Assembly (NCBI GenBank): GCA_009746045.1
Contig: RPFO01000184.1
Location: forward strand, 221,381-285,380
Length of the DNA stretch: 64,000 nucleotides
Direction of reading: 5' to 3'
Origin: Mesostigma viride
Taxonomy: Eukaryota > Streptophyta > Mesostigmatophyceae > Mesostigmatales > Mesostigmataceae
How positions within the stretch are numbered: the stretch's first letter is position 1; each line of letters starts with the position of its first letter. The notes beneath the pieces are model-generated. The model made no database searches and was not told where the DNA came from. It saw nothing but the letters and a program-made list of their open reading frames with translations. This document shows, piece by piece, positions 52,317 through 60,788 of the stretch. Made by a program: the position numbers and the translations under genes.

Positions 52317-53993
52317 TTACATTTTAACACTACCGGACGGCACATTGAGCTCGAAGCATATCACGAAGGGGCCATCGATCTCTTCGTCTGTGAACACCAC
52401 ACATTTCGAGGGAGGTGTGGCATCGTTGGCCGCCAGCGCATAAAAACTTGTTGGGCTCGGTGAGTAGTCGTACTGAGTGTGCGATGGCTGTAACAGTGTC
52501 TTGGAGTCTCGCGAAAAGTGGAGAAGGCTATAAACAGATGTGGATGGACCATTGACAGTCACTGTCTCTCCGGTTATGTTCGGAGTGTCGCGATGACACG
52601 AGAAACGCGGGACGACCTGCACCTCTTTCAAGGACGAGTTTGATAGCAGGTGGTTAATGACCCCTGCACCGCTCACGGATCCCTGGCCGACCCCGTCGAC
52701 CATCACCTCGAAGCTTGTCGCCGTGTGCTCGGTACTGCCCCATCCCGTGTCGTGGTCCGCGTGCACTTGGACGCCTATTCTTGCCGGGCTGGTAGTCGTG
52801 AAGAACCTACTAGGGGATCGGATAGCTGGAACGAGAGGGTCCGTCTTCACAACGCCTATGATCGCGCCCTTTCGCTGTGTCGTCGAGGTCGTGATGGTCC
52901 CGTCGTCGTATATTGTCACATCAGCCGACAGATATTTGCCGTTGTCCGCCGAAGTCAACGCGCAGGTCACGGCGTCCTCACCTCGCAGGCCTCCGTCCTC
53001 TTCTAGCTTAAACCCACCGTTAGTACTAGTCAAAGAGACCTCGTCTACATTCCAAGTGATAGGAAGCTTCCTTTGATAGGCGGATGGGGTCGTGTTTTGA
53101 ATGCCTAACTTGACATTCGGTATTGCTCCATCGCTTATCAATACCCATGTTCTGTGTGGCGTGGTGTTCTCCCAGTAACCCCCGTTCGTAGGGTCAATCC
53201 GCCCGATGTCCCAGGCCGTCAGAGGGGCGTACGTGCGCGTGGTGTGGAGTGCGTTTGAGAGTTTTTGCACCCTATTCAGGTCCCTAGTCGTCGCAAAACC
53301 GATTTGAGAGAAACTCATTAGTTTTCCAAAGTATGCATGACCGCTGCTTCCAAAATGGATTTCGTCAATGTGAGGACCGTCTACAGCCTGACTTGCATTG
53401 GTGGGATCCAACGCCCCAAGCACCTGCACTTGATACGTGCATTTTCCAGCACTGTCGCCTCCCGTGACAGTGTAGGGAAGAATTATGCGGATATCCTGGT
53501 TGTTTGTGATCGTAAAAGTGGTCCCCGGGGCAGACGATGTGCCGTCCTCATACTGGATGATGAACATTGCGTTAGGATCTGGCAATGTGGTGTATCCAAC
53601 ATCGTGTCTATCAAAAAGCCAGTCAATCTGATCGCGAGTCAATATTCGGTCTGCGACGATTTCCGAAACTGTCGCATATTGGTCGAGCAGTCGAAGAGAC
53701 GAAATCCTGATCCAATCTGCGACAATGCCCCCGTCGACCTCTAATAGCCCGCTTGACTCTCCCGTCGTAACCACGGTCCACTCGCCGTAACTGTCGCCCA
53801 ACCTCACCCGTGTCGGGGCGCTTGGGTACACATAGCGGACCCCGTTAACGGTAACGTGCCTGTCGAACGGATGGACCTGCAGTTGAAGGGCTTGGACATC
53901 GCTTTCTATGTCCACGAGCTGTTCATCCAAATCATCTTCATCGAGCCCTGTGCTAAGGTTATAATTTGCCAGGTTCGAACTAACAACGACCAT
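52317..53993 (-). CDS. PLV large virion-type protein, 558 aa
   Basis: From ATG (MVVVSSNLANYNLSTGLDED). A short coiled-coil-like stretch (DDLDEQLVDIESDVQALQLQ) is followed by a long beta-rich body and repeated Ig-like segments (for example CTYQVQVLGALDPTNASQAV, TSFEVMVDGVGQGSV, HHLLSN-type loops). No enzyme motif was recognised. The N-terminal coiled coil plus beta body is a common fibre or spike architecture. It is the first gene of the leftward block, starting at the 38-bp divergent spacer. Confidence 0.7.
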   Translation of the reverse strand: MVVVSSNLANYNLSTGLDEDDLDEQLVDIESDVQALQLQVHPFDRHVTVNGVRYVYPSAPTRVRLGDSYGEWTVVTTGESSGLLEVDGGIVADWIRISSLRLLDQYATVSEIVADRILTRDQIDWLFDRHDVGYTTLPDPNAMFIIQYEDGTSSAPGTTFTITNNQDIRIILPYTVTGGDSAGKCTYQVQVLGALDPTNASQAVDGPHIDEIHFGSSGHAYFGKLMSFSQIGFATTRDLNRVQKLSNALHTTRTYAPLTAWDIGRIDPTNGGYWENTTPHRTWVLISDGAIPNVKLGIQNTTPSAYQRKLPITWNVDEVSLTSTNGGFKLEEDGGLRGEDAVTCALTSADNGKYLSADVTIYDDGTITTSTTQRKGAIIGVVKTDPLVPAIRSPSRFFTTTSPARIGVQVHADHDTGWGSTEHTATSFEVMVDGVGQGSVSGAGVINHLLSNSSLKEVQVVPRFSCHRDTPNITGETVTVNGPSTSVYSLLHFSRDSKTLLQPSHTQYDYSPSPTSFYALAANDATPPSKCVVFTDEEIDGPFVICFELNVPSGSVKM

Positions 53994-54031
53994 CGTGTTT
54001 AATATTATCTAACACAATCTATAAAGTGCAG
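53994..54031. promoter_or_regulatory. Bidirectional viral promoter spacer, 38 bp
   Basis: The only DNA between divergent ATGs at 53993 (-) and 54032 (+). It contains TATAAAG at 54021-54027 for the rightward gene and TTAGATAATATTAAA for the leftward gene. Both promoters must therefore be very short, with 5' leaders of only a few bases. Confidence 0.6.
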
Positions 54032-54556
54032 ATGGATACAGCCCCAAACGCCCCCGATTCGCCCACTAGCCCCATTTCGGCCGACGTGCCGCCAGAGTCT
54101 CTGAAGAGCGAGGAAGTGGTCTCGATAAGAAGCAGAAAAGGTCAGCCGCTCACGGAAGAACAGAAGCAGGCCCTTAGGGACAAGATGAGGCCATATCATC
54201 AGAGACGCATTGAGGAGCGAGCTAGACAGCGGAGAGAGGAACGAGAGGCTGAGATCACCAAACGCAAGGTCTTAGAAAAAGAGCTTGAACTCCAGCGTCA
54301 AAGGCTCGTCGAGCTTGAACTGGAAGAAAAAAGGAACAAATACCGCATTGAGCGTTTACTCGCGGCGGAGGAAGTGGCAGAGACGCCGACAGACACTCCT
54401 CGCCCACGTCGTGGCCGAAAGCCAAAGGAGGACATCGAGCAGGAGGAGCGCGTGCAGGCTGCTAAGCCAGCGAAGACAGCGCCAGCTCCGACGCCTTATG
54501 AGCAGAGAATGATGGCAATCCGCGCTTCACTTCTGGCTTCTCTGAATGATGACTAA
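54032..54556 (+). CDS. PLV coiled-coil protein, 174 aa
   Basis: The start is the ATG at 54032 (MDTAPNAPDSPTSPISADVP); an earlier in-frame GTG is not needed. A disordered Pro/Ser N terminus is followed by a long charged coiled coil (EKELELQRQRLVELELEEKR) and a basic RPRRGRKPKED patch similar to an AT-hook. It is possibly a scaffold, DNA-binding or ATPase-associated protein. It leads the rightward block, 25 bp before the packaging ATPase. Confidence 0.65.
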   Translation: MDTAPNAPDSPTSPISADVPPESLKSEEVVSIRSRKGQPLTEEQKQALRDKMRPYHQRRIEERARQRREEREAEITKRKVLEKELELQRQRLVELELEEKRNKYRIERLLAAEEVAETPTDTPRPRRGRKPKEDIEQEERVQAAKPAKTAPAPTPYEQRMMAIRASLLASLNDD

Positions 54557-54581
54557 AATCTTTGCTAGTAGGTAGACTTAA

Positions 54582-55466
54582 ATGCCGGAAATCGAGAGCG
54601 TACCGATTGAGACCCCGTTGGCCAACAAAGACTTGCAGCTGAGATATGCCAAGACGCGCAAGGTTCCATCTAACGCACCCAAGCTGCACTTCATCGCGTC
54701 GTTTGTGGGAATGCGAGGGACAGGAAAGACGACAGCGGCTATCAACATGTTAAAAGCATACTTTGACGCACACTCCTTTGATAAGCTGTATCTGATTTCG
54801 GGATCGGCGACTACTGAGCCGAAATATAAGCTGCTACCAACGCCTACGATGAGCATGGAGACGTACTCTGATAGCGGCTTCGAGGAGATGGTGATTGACA
54901 TCAAGAGGAACCTGACTGAGTACGAAGAATACCAGCGGGACCTAAAGGTGTGGGAGAAATTCAAAAAGGAGTTCCTAGATGGCCAGAAGACGGAGGAGGA
55001 TATGGACCTCAACATGTACCTAACCTTGGACAGACTCCAATTCAAGGAACCAGAGACTAGGTTCCAATACGGACCTCCATCCTCGGTCATTCTCATCGAC
55101 GACATGGCAGGATCAAAACTGTACAGAGCGGATTCGAAAGGGCCTGTTTCATCCTTTGCATTCAAACACAGGCACCTATTGACATCGATGGTTTTTGTCA
55201 ATCAGTCGTTTACTAGCGCTGGTGTGCCTAGGTCGGTCAGGGCGAACGTTTCCTTCCTCGTGCTGTTTCGCACAAAAGACAGACGAGCATCGCGACAGAT
55301 CGCCGAAGAGTCGGCAGGTCATACATCGCCCGAGGACTTTATGGCTCTGTGGGAACACGCGACAAAGAACAGCCCTCACGACTTCTTTGCCATCGACAAC
55401 GACGAAGCAGATGATGCCAAACGGTATAGAAAGAACTTTGACACCTATTTGGTCCTAAAAAAATAA
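54582..55466 (+). CDS. A32-type DNA packaging ATPase (FtsK/HerA superfamily)
   Basis: 294 residues from ATG. Walker A is FVGMRGTGKTTAAINMLKAY (about residues 40-60); Walker B is SVILIDDMAGS (about 165-175); a later VNQSFTSAGVPRSVRANVSF plus LFRTKDRR segment fits the sensor and arginine-finger region of this family. It would pump the viral DNA into the capsid and is one of the hallmark genes shared by PLVs, virophages and NCLDVs. The length is usual for the family. No disabling change was seen. Confidence 0.92.
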   Translation: MPEIESVPIETPLANKDLQLRYAKTRKVPSNAPKLHFIASFVGMRGTGKTTAAINMLKAYFDAHSFDKLYLISGSATTEPKYKLLPTPTMSMETYSDSGFEEMVIDIKRNLTEYEEYQRDLKVWEKFKKEFLDGQKTEEDMDLNMYLTLDRLQFKEPETRFQYGPPSSVILIDDMAGSKLYRADSKGPVSSFAFKHRHLLTSMVFVNQSFTSAGVPRSVRANVSFLVLFRTKDRRASRQIAEESAGHTSPEDFMALWEHATKNSPHDFFAIDNDEADDAKRYRKNFDTYLVLKK

Positions 55467-55493
55467 TTTCTCTTTCAATTATATACACGCGAT

Positions 55494-55892
55494 ATGGAGC
55501 CTGCCATGACAGAGGGACCGGTTAGGAACGCATACAAGGATCGGCGAGAGCTTGTTCTAAACATGCAGTCAGTTGTTCGCTATCTCACAGGCGCCCGCCT
55601 CGCACCAAAAATCCGCGAGAGGATGGCCACTTTCCTGCGAGAGTGTGGGTATGAAGGGGAGCTCCCAGTTTCCCATACCGGGATCGATCACGAGAGTCGC
55701 CAAAAACTCGTTCACATCCTCTCGCAAAACAAGAGACCGCGCGGACCTGTCAAGAAAATAGGGGCCCCTCAATACCTGAAAACAAATAACAATAATAGCC
55801 CCGATGGCCCACGAAAACGGGGTAGGCCTCCAGGGGTGAAGGACTCAAAGCCAAGAACTCGCAGGTGCGGCAAGTCTGTTCGTTCGAAATGA
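55494..55892 (+). CDS. PLV small basic protein with AT-hook, 132 aa
   Basis: From ATG (MEPAMTEGPVRNAYKDRREL). A helical N-terminal half (LARLAPKIRERM-like) is followed by a Lys/Arg-rich C terminus with RKRGRPPGVKD, a classic AT-hook core (GRP in a basic context). It probably binds AT-rich DNA. A TTATATAC string lies 7-15 bases before the ATG, and the gene follows the ATPase after 27 bp. Confidence 0.65.
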   Translation: MEPAMTEGPVRNAYKDRRELVLNMQSVVRYLTGARLAPKIRERMATFLRECGYEGELPVSHTGIDHESRQKLVHILSQNKRPRGPVKKIGAPQYLKTNNNNSPDGPRKRGRPPGVKDSKPRTRRCGKSVRSK

Positions 55893-55928
55893 AAAAAATT
55901 TTTCTCTGTTATAAGTATCACCACAAAA

Positions 55929-57209
55929 ATGACAAGAGCTTTCAAAAACACCCCGGAACGCCGCGAGCAGCTTCGACGAGCTCAGGCGAAACGACGCGCC
56001 AACTTCCGAGATATCACGAATTGCATCTCAACGAAGTCAAAGGTTGGAAAGGGGGTGTGGAACCCATCTGACCGATGGATAAACAACCACCCGGATTGCG
56101 CGGAAAAAATAGGGCTCCACAAGAAAGAAGCAGAAGTCGCAGATGATACGCATATGATAGACGACGACGACGAACCCATTCAAGCCCCACCGACTCGGCA
56201 CAGTGGGCGATATTGGACCCTGAACGAGGCAGCCAATGTCGCAGAGGGGCGACCAGAATTTCATCCCATTGGCGTGGATCGCGGAAGGGAGCTTGGCCCA
56301 GTGAAGAGGACAGCGGTTCAGTACATCGGACGACTAACGACGCTGCTGCGAGCTCTGGGATGCCCGTCCGATGAATCAGTCGACTGCCTAGCTGATGTCG
56401 ACCGTGTCTTGAGGGTCGCGAAAGAGACTGCGAAACCTGTCAAGAAGGTTAAGGACCCCGAGCAGACCTGGCTTGCAGGAGAGCGCAACTTTCTGGCTGT
56501 CATCAACGCCGTGAACAAACTCATGCCCGGGGACAAGCAACTTCCGAAGTCTGTCACTGATAAATATGTCGAGCGCATTAGAAAGACGTTTGAGGGGCGC
56601 TTTGAGCGGCTTCTGGAACGGTCTAAAAACGAGCCTCTTAACTATGACTACGCGGAACTCCAGGGGATTAGAGACAAGGAAGTGAGCAAAGACAAGACAT
56701 CCGATGCGGCCTTGATGGGATTGCTCTATCTCTCTGGCCCTGAGCTGCCTCCCACGCGATACAATTTCTACAACACGCGAGTCATGGACTCGATCCACCA
56801 GCTCAAGGAGAACGAGAACGGGTATATTCCGAGCGAGCACAGGATCGTGTTGCGAGATTACAAGACAGTCGGCACGTTTAAGGAGTACAACAACGTCATC
56901 CCCGCGAAATACAAAGCGCTCCGTGCCGCGATGGCGAGGAGGAAGGATCAGACGTATATTTTCGAAGATCCGAAGAAACCCGGCGATCCGATGCCTCATA
57001 GCATGTTTGCATCCATCTACAACCGAGTGTATCACGGCATCAACAATACACGTAGGGCCTTTATCACTGAGTTTTCGAAGCACGCGGAGTCCGCTGACAG
57101 GTATGAGATCGGGCGTCTCATGGGGCACGACGCCCAAACGGCGCTCGTGTATGAGAGGGCGGCGACTGGGCCGAGGAGGGGTCGCCCGCGCCGCGCCAAG
57201 AAGACGTGA
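55929..57209 (+). CDS. Tyrosine recombinase (viral integrase)
   Basis: 426 residues from ATG. The N-terminal basic and middle helical regions would be the arm- and core-binding parts. The catalytic domain is about residues 235-420: box I arginine in ELPPTRYNFYNTRV, a lysine-containing beta hairpin around RIVLRDYKTVGTFKEY, box II INNTRRAFITEF (canonical HxxR appears as NxxR here), then GRLMGHDAQTALVYER with the conserved His and the nucleophile Tyr eight residues later. The role is integration of the virus into host DNA. The basic tail RRGRPRRAKK may aid DNA binding. The His-to-Asn change in box II is tolerated in some members but could lower activity. Confidence 0.85.
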   Translation: MTRAFKNTPERREQLRRAQAKRRANFRDITNCISTKSKVGKGVWNPSDRWINNHPDCAEKIGLHKKEAEVADDTHMIDDDDEPIQAPPTRHSGRYWTLNEAANVAEGRPEFHPIGVDRGRELGPVKRTAVQYIGRLTTLLRALGCPSDESVDCLADVDRVLRVAKETAKPVKKVKDPEQTWLAGERNFLAVINAVNKLMPGDKQLPKSVTDKYVERIRKTFEGRFERLLERSKNEPLNYDYAELQGIRDKEVSKDKTSDAALMGLLYLSGPELPPTRYNFYNTRVMDSIHQLKENENGYIPSEHRIVLRDYKTVGTFKEYNNVIPAKYKALRAAMARRKDQTYIFEDPKKPGDPMPHSMFASIYNRVYHGINNTRRAFITEFSKHAESADRYEIGRLMGHDAQTALVYERAATGPRRGRPRRAKKT

Positions 57210-57417
57210 CTAGAAGGAAACAAAAACCTTACAAAAAGAAACAATAAAAATTTAAAGGAAACACACATTTTTGTAAACAAAACATTTTGGACGGCACTCG
57301 ATGGACGGTATTACGCCGGACTAGGACTTTTTGATACGGAAAGAAACAGCCCCATTTTAAAAATAGAATCAAGGATAGAAAATTTTCTCATCTATTTTAT
57401 AATACAAAGTTGCTGAC
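57210..57417. other. Viral intergenic region
   Basis: 208 bp, AT-rich (AACAATAAAAATTTAAAGGA at the left can serve as a 3'-end signal). TATTTTATAATAC at 57393-57405 precedes the primase-helicase ATG. Confidence 0.6.
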
Positions 57418-60159
57418 ATGGCATCGACATTCGAGACCATTCCAAACCTGTCACACGTCGACATCTGCCCTAGTGCAGAAGGTTCGTTGACTAGACCACC
57501 CACGCCGAATGACGGTTACGATGTTTTTTCATCCCGCCCAAAGGACCACTCATCGGGTATAAATTGCGAGGACACCCAGCTGCCGTACCAACCAAACCCA
57601 CAACCACGCGATGCCATTCATGAGAAAATGAACACGTTCGTCACTCGATGGCGCTACAAGAAGGAGCCCACGAAGGAAGCAGGGTCTTCTCTCGGTCATC
57701 GTTTAATTTGTGCGCGTGGGATCAACACCAAAGACGCAAACGAGTATGCGCATTATGGCAACCTAGCAGACTTTCGCCAAATTTACGCGGAGTGCGCTGC
57801 TCACCCCGTTCGCCAGACGCTCGACGAGATTATCAAACCAGATGACCCCTCTTGGGCGTACGTGGACATCGACGACAAAGTCGACCCCAGCGACGAACGA
57901 TTGATGGGTATCGACTACCCCACACACTTTCGCAACATCCACGACGCTTACTGTCGCGACGTATTGAAAATCTCGACGGAAGGTTTTCGCTACGAGGTCA
58001 GCACCGCCTCACGAATGAAGAAAGGATTGTTCAAGTCCTCCTTTCACATTGTCGTCAAGGGACTCGTTTTGCCAGACCTTGACGCAAGGGTGTTTTGGTA
58101 TAGTGGGTTGACGGACTTCATCAAGCGCTCATCGTTCGAGACCAGCTCGCCGGTCCACGATGACGCACACGAGCTTCTTAAATACACGGTGCGGGACCAA
58201 GAGGAGTTCGACGAGATCTGCAAGCACCCGGCCGACTTTTTCGGCAAGATGGAGACGGTGATCGATGAGGCTGTCTACAGGAAGGATAGCCTGTTTCGAT
58301 GCTTCGGGATGAACAAGTTTGGCGACACAGACCCTCTGGGGAAGTTGCGCCCCTATCATGACGCATCGCGGGATTTCGTTGACCATCTGATCAATATCTA
58401 CACCCCAGAGGAGGTTGTGGGTGCGGTGATGGTTGGTGCTCCTCCTGACTGGGCGGCATCGTTGAAAAGGAGAGGCGTTCGAGGCCGCCGGGGGTGCACT
58501 GTGAAAGCAGCTGGGAACTATATCGACATATCAGCATCGCTAGCTGCGATGGAGAAGGTGGCCCCAGAGTGTGATTATCTCGAGTGTGGTTTCATCGAGC
58601 TGTCGCCGGACGTGAAACTCATCAGGGTGAAATACCAGCAAAACGACAACCACGTATGCCTCATTTGCAACAAGGTCCACGAGAAGAATGGCCCATACAC
58701 CTTACAGTACCCAAGCGGGCAGGTATTTTACGACTGCTACAGGAAGTCCGCTGATGATAACAGGCTGGAGATAGCCTCGCCTGTTATGATGCGGCCTGAC
58801 TCTGACAACGTGCCATTCACTCACACCTACTCCATGGAGAAAATCCGACCCTTTTCCCGCGACACACTTTTTGATGGCCCGCACAAGAGCACTATCCTCG
58901 TCCAATCCAACTGCGGGACAGGCAAGTCAGAGCGAATTCGCGAGCTCGTCAACGAAGCCGTGAGAAGGGATCCAGGCAGTCGTGTGTGTTGCGTCGTCGC
59001 CAATATCAGCCTGTCCCGGGAGGAGGATCGCAACTACAAATCCCTTGGCGAAGGTGGGAAAACGATTGTGTGGGAGGACGACGCTTTCCATATCCTCTAC
59101 AGCGACCCAAACTTTCGCCACTACCTAAACGGCTCCAAGGGCCTGATTTCGGATGACAGGGTACTCATTGTTCTAAACAGCATCCTGCGCCTTACAGACC
59201 AGCCATTTGATCTACTAATCCTAGACGAGATATACAACACCCTGACCGCCCTGTCTCAACGCTATGTGGAGAACCGTCGCGAGGTCTTAAGAAAGTTTAT
59301 TCGTCTTATCGAGACGTCCAAGGTGGTCATCGCGCTTGATGCAACCGTCACGCGTAAAGTCTATGATTTTATAGCGTCCTTTCGTTCAGCGGACAACTTC
59401 GAGGCGGAGTGCAACACCTTTATGCGCCCAACCAACAGAACACTGCGATGGATAGATGTGACATCCACAAAGAACTGGAGGAAGGTGTGCGTGGACCGTT
59501 TCGTCGCGGAGTGCGAGAGGAGGATCGAGGCAGGAGAGAGGATTTTTTGTCCGATGTCCGGCAAGAAAGAGGCCGCGATGGCGTACGAGGCGCTCAAACC
59601 TTTCTTGGAACAACGCAAGAACGGTCGTCTCTACACCAGCCTGACGAGCAAGGAAGACTTGGAGGTCGGGGCCAATGCTGCCTGGGCGGATCTAGACTAC
59701 CTAATCATCAGCCCAACAATCACCGTGGGTGTTTCCTACACTGAGCACACGTTCGACAGCATGGTGGGGCTTTTCATCAACGGCGACTACTATGCGAGCT
59801 ACACGACGACACTGCAGCAGATGTTCAGGGTGCGACACCTCGTCAAGGGCGAGATGGTGATCTTCTATCGAGACACGACGTCGGTTCTTGACAGGCCTCC
59901 GACAAACTACAACACGATCGTAGATAACATGATATCTGGTGACACTGCTCTCATCCAGCTACTCTTTGAAAACGCGGATGTGGTGTGTGACTGGGCAGCC
60001 GACAAGTCGCGGATCTACGATAGAGACTGCCCCAGGTTCCGCCTCTTCTGCAGAAACCAACAAGATCTCGCAATTTCGCGGTCTCACTACAAAAACAACC
60101 TCATAAAGATACTGACGGAGGACTATGGTGTCAAGCTTACGGGAGTGGAGTTAACGTAA
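57418..60159 (+). CDS. AEP primase - SF2 (herpesvirus ori-binding-like) helicase fusion
   Basis: 913 residues from ATG. The N-terminal half holds an archaeo-eukaryotic primase-like domain: the metal pair in SWAYVDIDDKVDPSD (hDhD, about residue 145), FKSSFHIVVKGLV (sxH, about 205), and LFRCFGMNKFGD with a basic residue (about 295). A Cys/His pair (HVCLICNKVHEKNG) may be a zinc ribbon at about 425. The C-terminal half is an SF2 helicase of the herpes origin-binding type: Walker A VQSNCGTGKSERIREL (about 500), LILDEIYNTL (DExx box, about 600), KVVIALDATVTRKVYDF (motif III), SPTITVGVSYTEHTFDSMVG (motif V-like), QQMFRVRH (motif VI-like QxxxRxR). It would prime and unwind viral DNA, leaving synthesis to a host polymerase. 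Confidence 0.88.
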   Translation: MASTFETIPNLSHVDICPSAEGSLTRPPTPNDGYDVFSSRPKDHSSGINCEDTQLPYQPNPQPRDAIHEKMNTFVTRWRYKKEPTKEAGSSLGHRLICARGINTKDANEYAHYGNLADFRQIYAECAAHPVRQTLDEIIKPDDPSWAYVDIDDKVDPSDERLMGIDYPTHFRNIHDAYCRDVLKISTEGFRYEVSTASRMKKGLFKSSFHIVVKGLVLPDLDARVFWYSGLTDFIKRSSFETSSPVHDDAHELLKYTVRDQEEFDEICKHPADFFGKMETVIDEAVYRKDSLFRCFGMNKFGDTDPLGKLRPYHDASRDFVDHLINIYTPEEVVGAVMVGAPPDWAASLKRRGVRGRRGCTVKAAGNYIDISASLAAMEKVAPECDYLECGFIELSPDVKLIRVKYQQNDNHVCLICNKVHEKNGPYTLQYPSGQVFYDCYRKSADDNRLEIASPVMMRPDSDNVPFTHTYSMEKIRPFSRDTLFDGPHKSTILVQSNCGTGKSERIRELVNEAVRRDPGSRVCCVVANISLSREEDRNYKSLGEGGKTIVWEDDAFHILYSDPNFRHYLNGSKGLISDDRVLIVLNSILRLTDQPFDLLILDEIYNTLTALSQRYVENRREVLRKFIRLIETSKVVIALDATVTRKVYDFIASFRSADNFEAECNTFMRPTNRTLRWIDVTSTKNWRKVCVDRFVAECERRIEAGERIFCPMSGKKEAAMAYEALKPFLEQRKNGRLYTSLTSKEDLEVGANAAWADLDYLIISPTITVGVSYTEHTFDSMVGLFINGDYYASYTTTLQQMFRVRHLVKGEMVIFYRDTTSVLDRPPTNYNTIVDNMISGDTALIQLLFENADVVCDWAADKSRIYDRDCPRFRLFCRNQQDLAISRSHYKNNLIKILTEDYGVKLTGVELT

Positions 60160-60240
60160 AGGATTTACGTTAGATGGATAGAGATTGTTACGCTCTTTCC
60201 AACGGCACCTTGAACGCCTCATTTGGTTAAGGAACGTAAA

Positions 60241-60780
60241 AGTTATGACGTTTCCTAGGCTGTGCCGACAGTACCCGGCGCGCCACTGTGGGCGCGTACG
60301 GACACAGGATGTACAAGTGTCACTTTGATAGTCCGCAGGACGTTGACAGGACTTGTACAGGACTTGATGGTCAATTGATAGGTAGGCGCACTGTAGCGCG
60401 CCAAGACCTATGAGACAATTGATGCTGACCAGTGTACGGATAGGTCCACAGGACTAGCCGTATGGACAATTGATAGATCTGCGCGCCAAAGGCGTGCCAG
60501 AGTCTGTGTAATCAATTGATTGACAGTTCAGCTGTGACAGTGCAGCTGAATACTTGGACGCGTCCCTAGCAAGCTATATGAGTGACTTGGTCACACCGGG
60601 ACGCTAGTTCTTGCGTGCACGTTCTCTTGGCACTGCGACCCTGTCGTCTGTGCTGCGTGCAGTCTTGGAAGTGACGTGACTTACGTCTGTGTTTCCTGTT
60701 ATTAATAAAGGCAACTTCCTGCAAGAACCATGGCGGAATTCGTGGCATTCTTACCCTCACAACTCGTATTACACGCTCTG
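60241..60780 (+). other. LTR-like leader of a retrotransposon
   Basis: It carries a CTATATGA TATA-like string at 60574-60581 and AATAAA at 60704-60709, about 125 bp apart, as in an LTR U3-R-U5. Several CAATTGAT repeats (60378-60520) lie upstream. The 3' end may be near 60729 (CA followed by TGG, a possible primer-binding-site start). The second LTR is outside the window, so this cannot be confirmed. Confidence 0.5.
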
Positions 60781-60788
60781 TCAAAAAG

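Larger units (their letters stand above)
43264..60240. mobile_element. Integrated Polinton-like virus (endogenous PLV), about 17 kb
   Basis: A compact, intron-free gene block unlike its surroundings. Nine leftward genes encode virion-type proteins and five rightward genes encode a coiled-coil protein, packaging ATPase, AT-hook protein, tyrosine recombinase and primase-helicase. Genes overlap or are separated by a few tens of bases. The set (jelly-roll-type capsid proteins, A32-type ATPase, tyrosine recombinase, AEP-helicase, no PolB) is that of Polinton-like viruses, which infect algae and other protists and integrate into their genomes. Boundaries are approximate: hairpin tandem repeats mark the left side, an LTR-like element follows on the right, and no long terminal inverted repeats were detected. 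Confidence 0.9.

Noticed and set aside
43264-60240. Classification as a true Polinton/Maverick or a virophage
   Set aside because: No protein-primed PolB, rve integrase or cysteine protease was seen, and the recombinase and AEP-helicase fit PLVs better.
42637-60240. Terminal inverted repeats of the virus
   Set aside because: I compared the sequence around 42.6-43.6 kb with that around 60.1-60.3 kb by eye and found no matching ends, so boundaries stay approximate.
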